Below, piece by piece: positions 19,875 through 24,211 of a stretch of DNA of 24,211 nt. Origin of the DNA: an uncultured Prevotella sp. GTDB taxonomy: Bacteria; Bacteroidota; Bacteroidia; Bacteroidales; Bacteroidaceae. Position 1 is the first letter of the stretch. Each line of letters begins with the position of its first letter. Made by a program: the position numbers and the translations under genes. The notes under the pieces are model-generated. The model ran no database searches. It saw nothing but the letters and a program-made list of their open reading frames with translations, and was not told the origin of the DNA. The DNA lies in contig CALCHM010000019.1 of NCBI GenBank assembly GCA_937901345.1, forward strand, positions 1-24,211, written 5' to 3'.

Positions 19875-21170
19875 ATGAAAGAAGCAACAGGAAAACTCGC
19901 CGTCATGAGCGTTGGACTCGGCGCAGTAACAACAACGTTTATCACAGGTACACTCATGTATCGTAAGGGGCTCACCGTTCCCGGAGGTTCGGTCATCGAA
20001 ATGGCTAAAATCCGTGTGGGTCGCGGTGACGCTAAGCAATATAAGAAGATTAAGGACATCGTTCCTGTAGCGCCCATGCAGAGTTTGGAATTTGCAGCGT
20101 GGGACATTTTCGAAGAGAATGCCTATCAAGCAGCGCTCCACGCTGATGTGCTCAAACAGCGCGACATCGACCCCGTTCGCGAAGAGTTGGAGGCTATCAA
20201 ACCCCTCACCGCTGCTTTCGACAAGAACTTTGTGACACGTCTGCAAGGTGACAACGTCAAGCAGGGAACCCGTTGGGAACTCGTGGAACAACTCCGTGCC
20301 GACATCCGCAACTTTAAGGCGGAACGCGGATGCGACCGTGCCGTAGTGATTTGGGCTGCCTCAACTGAGAAGTACATCCCCTACAATGAAGCCGTTCACA
20401 AGAACCTCGCAGACCTTGAGGCGGCCATGAAAGCCAACGATTGCGAAAACATTTCGCCCTCGATGTGTTATGCCTACGCGGCCATCGCTGAAGGTGCACC
20501 CTTCGTTATGGGAGCTCCCAACTTGTGTATAGACATCCCTGCGATGTGGGATTTTGCGAAGCAGCAGAACGTACCCATCGCGGGTAAGGACTTCAAGACG
20601 GGGCAGACACTCATGAAGACGGTGCTCTCGCCCATGCTTCGCACACGTTGCCTCGGTCTTTCGGGTTGGTTCTCTACAAACATCTTGGGCAATCGCGACG
20701 GTGAAGTGCTCGATGCGCCCGAAAACTTCAAGACCAAGGAGGTTTCAAAACTCGGCGTTATCGACACCATTCTAAAGGCCGACGAACAGCCCGAACTCTA
20801 CGGCGACATCTTCCACAAAGTGCGCATCAACTACTATCCCCCACGTGGTGACGCTAAGGAAGGATGGGACAACCTCGACATCTTCGGATGGATGGGTAAA
20901 GACTACGGCATGCAAATCAAGGTAGACTTCCTCTGTCGCGATAGTATCCTCGCTGCTCCCTTAATGCTCGACCTCGTACTCTGTGCCGACCTCGCCCTTC
21001 GTGCCGGTTGGAGTGGCATACAGACGTGGATGAGTTTCTACCTCAAGAGTCCCATGCACAATTACGTGGAACTGGAAGAACCCATTCACGACCTTTTCCA
21101 ACAATACGTCCTCCTCAAGAATGCCATCCGCGTGATGGGTGGTTATGAGGCCGACGAAGAACTGGATTAA
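19875..21170 (+). CDS. ino1: Inositol-3-phosphate synthase (MIPS)
   Basis: This NAD-dependent enzyme converts glucose-6-phosphate to myo-inositol-3-phosphate, the source of the inositol head group of phosphatidylinositol and related sphingolipids made by some Bacteroidota. The 431-residue protein has a Rossmann-type start (KLAVMSVGLGAVTTTFITG), the VIWAASTEKYIPYN segment, GAPFVMGAPNLCIDIPAMWDFAKQQNVPIAGKD in separate motifs around residues 210-245, and the lysine/aspartate region GKDFKTGQTLMKTVLSPM of the active site. The C-terminal catalytic domain is complete. It is preceded by a -7 promoter box and followed by a terminator. A flippase-like gene is upstream; no CDP-alcohol phosphotransferase is in the window. 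Confidence 0.93.
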   Translation: MKEATGKLAVMSVGLGAVTTTFITGTLMYRKGLTVPGGSVIEMAKIRVGRGDAKQYKKIKDIVPVAPMQSLEFAAWDIFEENAYQAALHADVLKQRDIDPVREELEAIKPLTAAFDKNFVTRLQGDNVKQGTRWELVEQLRADIRNFKAERGCDRAVVIWAASTEKYIPYNEAVHKNLADLEAAMKANDCENISPSMCYAYAAIAEGAPFVMGAPNLCIDIPAMWDFAKQQNVPIAGKDFKTGQTLMKTVLSPMLRTRCLGLSGWFSTNILGNRDGEVLDAPENFKTKEVSKLGVIDTILKADEQPELYGDIFHKVRINYYPPRGDAKEGWDNLDIFGWMGKDYGMQIKVDFLCRDSILAAPLMLDLVLCADLALRAGWSGIQTWMSFYLKSPMHNYVELEEPIHDLFQQYVLLKNAIRVMGGYEADEELD

Positions 21171-21175
21171 AAAAA

Positions 21176-21235
21176 GAAGGGAGAAAGGTCTTTCCTTTCT
21201 CCTTTCTCCTTTTTGCTTTCTTTTTTCTCCTTTTA
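21176..21235 (+). terminator. Purine/pyrimidine hairpin terminator after ino1
   Basis: GAAGGGAGAAAGG (21176-21188) pairs with CCTTTCTCCTTTC (21194-21206) around a 5-nt loop, with one G-T wobble, followed by a T-rich run to about 21235. The same purine/pyrimidine arms appear in the nadB-nrdG gap. Confidence 0.65.
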
Positions 21236-21245
21236 AATTTTGAAA

Positions 21246-23834
21246 ATGCGTTTCCTAATCACATATCTCCTTCTCCTAGCATGTTCCGTGAGTGTGTTAG
21301 CCCAGAAGATTGCCGGCACGGTTACCGATGCGCGGACAGGGGAACCCTTGCCCTACGTCAACGTTTACTATAAGGGCGATCGAGCGGTGCAAACCAATGA
21401 GCAGGGCTACTACTCGATTCCCTTCAAGACGGGTGAACTCAACTTCTCTTATGTGGGGTATAACACGAAGACGTTTACCCCCAAGCGTTCCCGCATACTC
21501 GATGTGATGCTTGAGGAAATGGAAACGTCGCTCGGGACGGCAACCATCGTTGGGAAGAAAAAGAAGTATAGCAGAAAGAACAACCCTGCGGTAGAGTTGA
21601 TGAGGAAGGTCATTGCCCGCAAAAACTTGGATGCTCTCAAGGCGCATGACTTCTACAGTTTGGAAAAGTACAATAAACTTGTGCTCTCGCTCAACAATAT
21701 TACCCACAACATGACGGAATGGGAGTGGGCGAAAAAGCATCCCTTCCTCCTTGACCACGTGGAGACTTGCAACTACACGGGGAAGCGCATCCTGCCCATC
21801 TCGGTGGATGAAAGCGTGGTGCGCGAGATTTATCGGAAATCAACAGACACGAAGAAGAACATCATACTGGGGCAACGTGCCAACGGCATCAACGACATCT
21901 TTGCTACGGGCGACATTCTCAACACGATGCTTCAAGACTGCTTCACTACGGTGAATATCAATGACGACCGCGTGCGACTCTTGCAATACCCCTTCATCAG
22001 TCCGCTATCCACGAACCACGCCATTGGTTTTTATCGGTATTTCCTTACCGATACGCTCAACATCGATGGGCAGCGCTGTATTGACGTTAACTTCACACCC
22101 AACAATCCGCAGGACTTCGGATTTTCTGGACATCTCTACATTCTTGCCGATTCCACTTATCGTGTGCATCGTGCCGACATCACCATCCCCCACCGTTCCG
22201 ACATCAACTTTGTCGAAACCATGCGTGTGATTCAAGAGTTTGAAACCTTAACTACGGGCGAGCAAATCTTGAAGCGTGACCACATGATTCTTGAACTCAG
22301 TCTCATCGATGGCACGCAAAGCATGCAGATTAAGCGCGCTACGGAATACTCCAACATCTCCTTCGACCCCATTGCCAACAAAGAGTTTGACTTCAGAGGT
22401 GATCAGCGTGAAGATTACAACGCACGCGTGCAGAGTCCGGGATTCTGGGCTGCCCACCGCTCTGAAGATCTTACGGACTCAGAAGAAGGCATGGAAAGTT
22501 TCGTGCATCAAATGCAGCAAATGAAGGGATATAAGGCCTTTATGTGGGTGATAAAAGCCTTCGTTGAAAACTTTGTGGAAACGAGCACCGACCCCAAGAA
22601 TCCTTCAAAACTCGACATCGGCCCCATCAACACCATCTTCTCGCAAAACTTCGTTGAGGGTCACCGCATTCGTGGGTCGTTCCAAACTACGGCAAACCTC
22701 CATCCCAACCTCTTCTTCAAGGGATATGCGGCTTACGGTATTGACGACCATTGTTGGAAGGGTAGTGGAGAGTTTACGTACAGTTTCATCCCCAAATCGT
22801 ACTTGCCCCATGAATATCCTTACCACAAAATCTCTGTGGGATATTACAACGACGTAGTGTCGCCCACCGACAAGTTTATGACCACCGACAAGGACAATGT
22901 CTTCACCTCCTTTAAGTGGACACCCGTTGAGCACATGCTCTACACGGAATATTGGCGCACAGCCTACACACGCGAGTATGAAAATGGTTTCTCCTACACG
23001 CTTGCGGCAAAGGTGCAAAAGGACCGTCCGACGGCGCGACTCTTTTATCAACCCCTTAGTGAGGGAACCATTACGGCAGATAAATCCCACCACATTCACG
23101 ACCTGCGCGCTACTGAGGCATCCGTCGCGCTGACGTATCAACCCGGAGTAAAGTGGGTCAACACCAAGCAGCGCCGCGTGGCGACAAACAATGATGCGCC
23201 GAAGTTGACACTGCAACACTCCTTCGGAATCAAAGGCGTATTGGGAAGCGACTATACTTACAACTTTACAGAGGCAGGTATTTACAAACGTTTCTGGACA
23301 CCCTCGTGGGGACGCATAGATACGCAAATCAAGGTCGGAGCACAGTGGAACCGCGTGCCTTTCCCATACCTCATCGTTCCTGCTGCCAATCTCTCGTATA
23401 TTAAGGACGACAACACCTTCAGCCTTTTGCGCAACATGGAGTTCCTCAACGACCGATATGCCGCACTCTTCTGCTCGTGGGAACTGAACGGGAAAATTCT
23501 CAACCGCATTCCGCTCATCAAGCACCTAAAACTGCGCGAATATTTCGGTTTCAGCGCGCTTTGGGGAGACCTGACGTCAAAAAACAATCCTTTGTTGCCG
23601 GAAAATGCAGGGCGTAATGACCTCTACCACTTCCCCGGAACCTTCGATGTCAACGGCACATTTACACCCATCACCACAACGATGAACCGCAAGCGTCCGT
23701 ATGTCGAAGCCTACGTAGGACTCTACAACATCTTCAAGGTGTTTAACATTGAATACGTGCGTCGCCTCAATTACCTTGATGACCCCAATACGAAGCGGTG
23801 GGGCATACGCGGGCGATTTGTCTTCAATTTCTAA
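21246..23834 (+). CDS. DUF5686 outer-membrane protein with carboxypeptidase-like regulatory domain
   Basis: A large surface protein of unknown function, 862 residues. A signal peptide (MRFLITYLLLLACSVSVLA) precedes Gln20. Residues about 22-85 form a carboxypeptidase-D regulatory-like beta-sandwich (IAGTVTDARTGEPLPYVNVYYKG then GYYSIPF and LNFSYVGYNT), common at the N-terminus of Bacteroidota outer-membrane proteins. The remaining long region has the strand-rich, aromatic pattern of DUF5686 with a C-terminal barrel ending GRFVFNF. No TonB box or plug is evident, so it is not a SusC-type transporter. The ATG at 21246 is preferred to the in-frame TTG at 21240. It is followed by a terminator. Confidence 0.88.
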   Translation: MRFLITYLLLLACSVSVLAQKIAGTVTDARTGEPLPYVNVYYKGDRAVQTNEQGYYSIPFKTGELNFSYVGYNTKTFTPKRSRILDVMLEEMETSLGTATIVGKKKKYSRKNNPAVELMRKVIARKNLDALKAHDFYSLEKYNKLVLSLNNITHNMTEWEWAKKHPFLLDHVETCNYTGKRILPISVDESVVREIYRKSTDTKKNIILGQRANGINDIFATGDILNTMLQDCFTTVNINDDRVRLLQYPFISPLSTNHAIGFYRYFLTDTLNIDGQRCIDVNFTPNNPQDFGFSGHLYILADSTYRVHRADITIPHRSDINFVETMRVIQEFETLTTGEQILKRDHMILELSLIDGTQSMQIKRATEYSNISFDPIANKEFDFRGDQREDYNARVQSPGFWAAHRSEDLTDSEEGMESFVHQMQQMKGYKAFMWVIKAFVENFVETSTDPKNPSKLDIGPINTIFSQNFVEGHRIRGSFQTTANLHPNLFFKGYAAYGIDDHCWKGSGEFTYSFIPKSYLPHEYPYHKISVGYYNDVVSPTDKFMTTDKDNVFTSFKWTPVEHMLYTEYWRTAYTREYENGFSYTLAAKVQKDRPTARLFYQPLSEGTITADKSHHIHDLRATEASVALTYQPGVKWVNTKQRRVATNNDAPKLTLQHSFGIKGVLGSDYTYNFTEAGIYKRFWTPSWGRIDTQIKVGAQWNRVPFPYLIVPAANLSYIKDDNTFSLLRNMEFLNDRYAALFCSWELNGKILNRIPLIKHLKLREYFGFSALWGDLTSKNNPLLPENAGRNDLYHFPGTFDVNGTFTPITTTMNRKRPYVEAYVGLYNIFKVFNIEYVRRLNYLDDPNTKRWGIRGRFVFNF

Positions 23835-23843
23835 ATAACAAAC

Positions 23844-23890
23844 AACAGAATCTGCAACACCGATGGGTGAAGTAGATTCTGTTTTGTTTT
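23844..23890 (+). terminator. Terminator after DUF5686 gene
   Basis: AACAGAATCT (23844-23853) pairs perfectly with AGATTCTGTT (23874-23883), with an inner CACC/GGTG pair closing on GATG, and then TTGTTTT. It begins 10 bases after the stop codon. Confidence 0.75.
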
Positions 23891-24000
23891 CTATAACAGT
23901 TGGTGTCCCGAGTAGCATCTGACTGTTGTGAAATGGTAGCAGTTGCAGTTTGCACTGGGCATGAGCGTTGGCATGGCTCATGAGGGCACTCGTGCCGTCT
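23891..24000. other. Gene-free region before the terminal repeat array
   Basis: This is part of a 377-base gene-free stretch reaching the window end. I see no supported gene or RNA here. A short imperfect inverted pair, GGGCATGAGC (23958-23967) and GCTCATGAGG, is visible. Confidence 0.35.
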
Positions 24001-24211
24001 AAATGAGTAGATTTTAGGCGATAGACAGGTCGGTTTATGTGAAAATGACCATTTTCACGCCGACGGAGGCCTCGGGCGGAGGGAAAATGACCGTTGCGAA
24101 GGCGAGCGAGGCCTCGGACGGCAGAATATGACCATTTTCACACCGACCTAGGCCTCGGACGGAGAGAATATGACGGTTTTCTCGACTTCCGAGGCCTCGG
24201 AAGTGAAAATA
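24001..24211. repeat. Degenerate ~42-bp tandem repeat array, cut by window end
   Basis: AAAATGACC-type words begin at 24042, 24084, 24125, 24167 and 24206 (spacing 42, 41, 42, 39), with a more diverged unit from about 24001. Each unit has an AAAATGACC/ATTTTC half and a GC-rich half with AGGCCTCGG. One unit contains a perfect 20-bp palindrome (24185-24204), and GTGAAAAT/ATTTTCAC arms occur at 24040-24059. The array continues beyond the window. Confidence 0.75.

Noticed and set aside
22605..23525. 306-codon minus-strand open frame inside the DUF5686 gene
   Set aside because: It lies wholly antisense to a well-supported gene, has no recognisable domain, and follows from base composition of the sense frame.
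24001..24211. Possible CRISPR array at the window end
   Set aside because: The whole 42-bp unit is repeated in degenerate form, with no spacer-repeat alternation.

Overview
The window looks like a chromosome segment of a member of the Bacteroidales, probably close to Prevotellaceae. The reasons are the Bacteroidota-type -7 box (TAnnTTTG) upstream of many genes, weak Shine-Dalgarno sites, and families typical of the phylum: a DUF5686 surface protein, small outer-membrane barrels, a YitT/DUF2179 protein, NhaD, and an anaerobic sulfatase-maturase-type radical SAM enzyme. Species cannot be fixed from the sequence alone.

Left part (1-5904). nrdG (anaerobic ribonucleotide reductase activase) and nadB (L-aspartate oxidase) lie on the minus strand. 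A small outer-membrane barrel gene diverges from nadB. After a 552-base regulatory gap comes an anSME-type maturase gene followed by a YitT-family membrane protein gene.

Middle part (6218-11891). A compact integrated element of about 5.7 kb sits in the 3' end of a tRNA-Arg(CCT) gene and is bounded by 12-bp direct repeats. It carries a tyrosine integrase, an unknown acidic protein, an excisionase-like helix-turn-helix protein, an unknown protein, a phage/plasmid II/X-type replication initiator, two small phage-like DNA-binding proteins (one a possible small-terminase relative) and one orphan. No relaxase, coat, large terminase or morphogenesis gene is visible. The layout is that of a replicating integrative element or phage satellite. 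It supplies a new terminator for the tRNA, is rich in AGG/AGA arginine codons (that tRNA reads AGG), contains seven GGCGCC sites despite being AT-rich, and ends in a strongly structured segment that may be a small RNA or a replication/packaging signal.

Right part (12166-23834). All genes are on the plus strand: nhaD and an outer-membrane barrel gene; metY; purD; a polytopic membrane protein overlapping a YqaA/DedA-type protein; a flippase-like (UPF0104) protein; inositol-3-phosphate synthase; and a DUF5686 outer-membrane protein. The flippase-like protein and the inositol phosphate synthase may belong to inositol lipid metabolism, but no phosphatidylinositol(-phosphate) synthase is in the window.

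Two degenerate tandem-repeat arrays of 41-42 bp, at 18480-18684 and from about 24001 to the window end, share a core like GAAAAYGACCGTYGC. They flank the flippase, inositol synthase and DUF5686 block and look like one repeat family that is not an ordinary gene or CRISPR.
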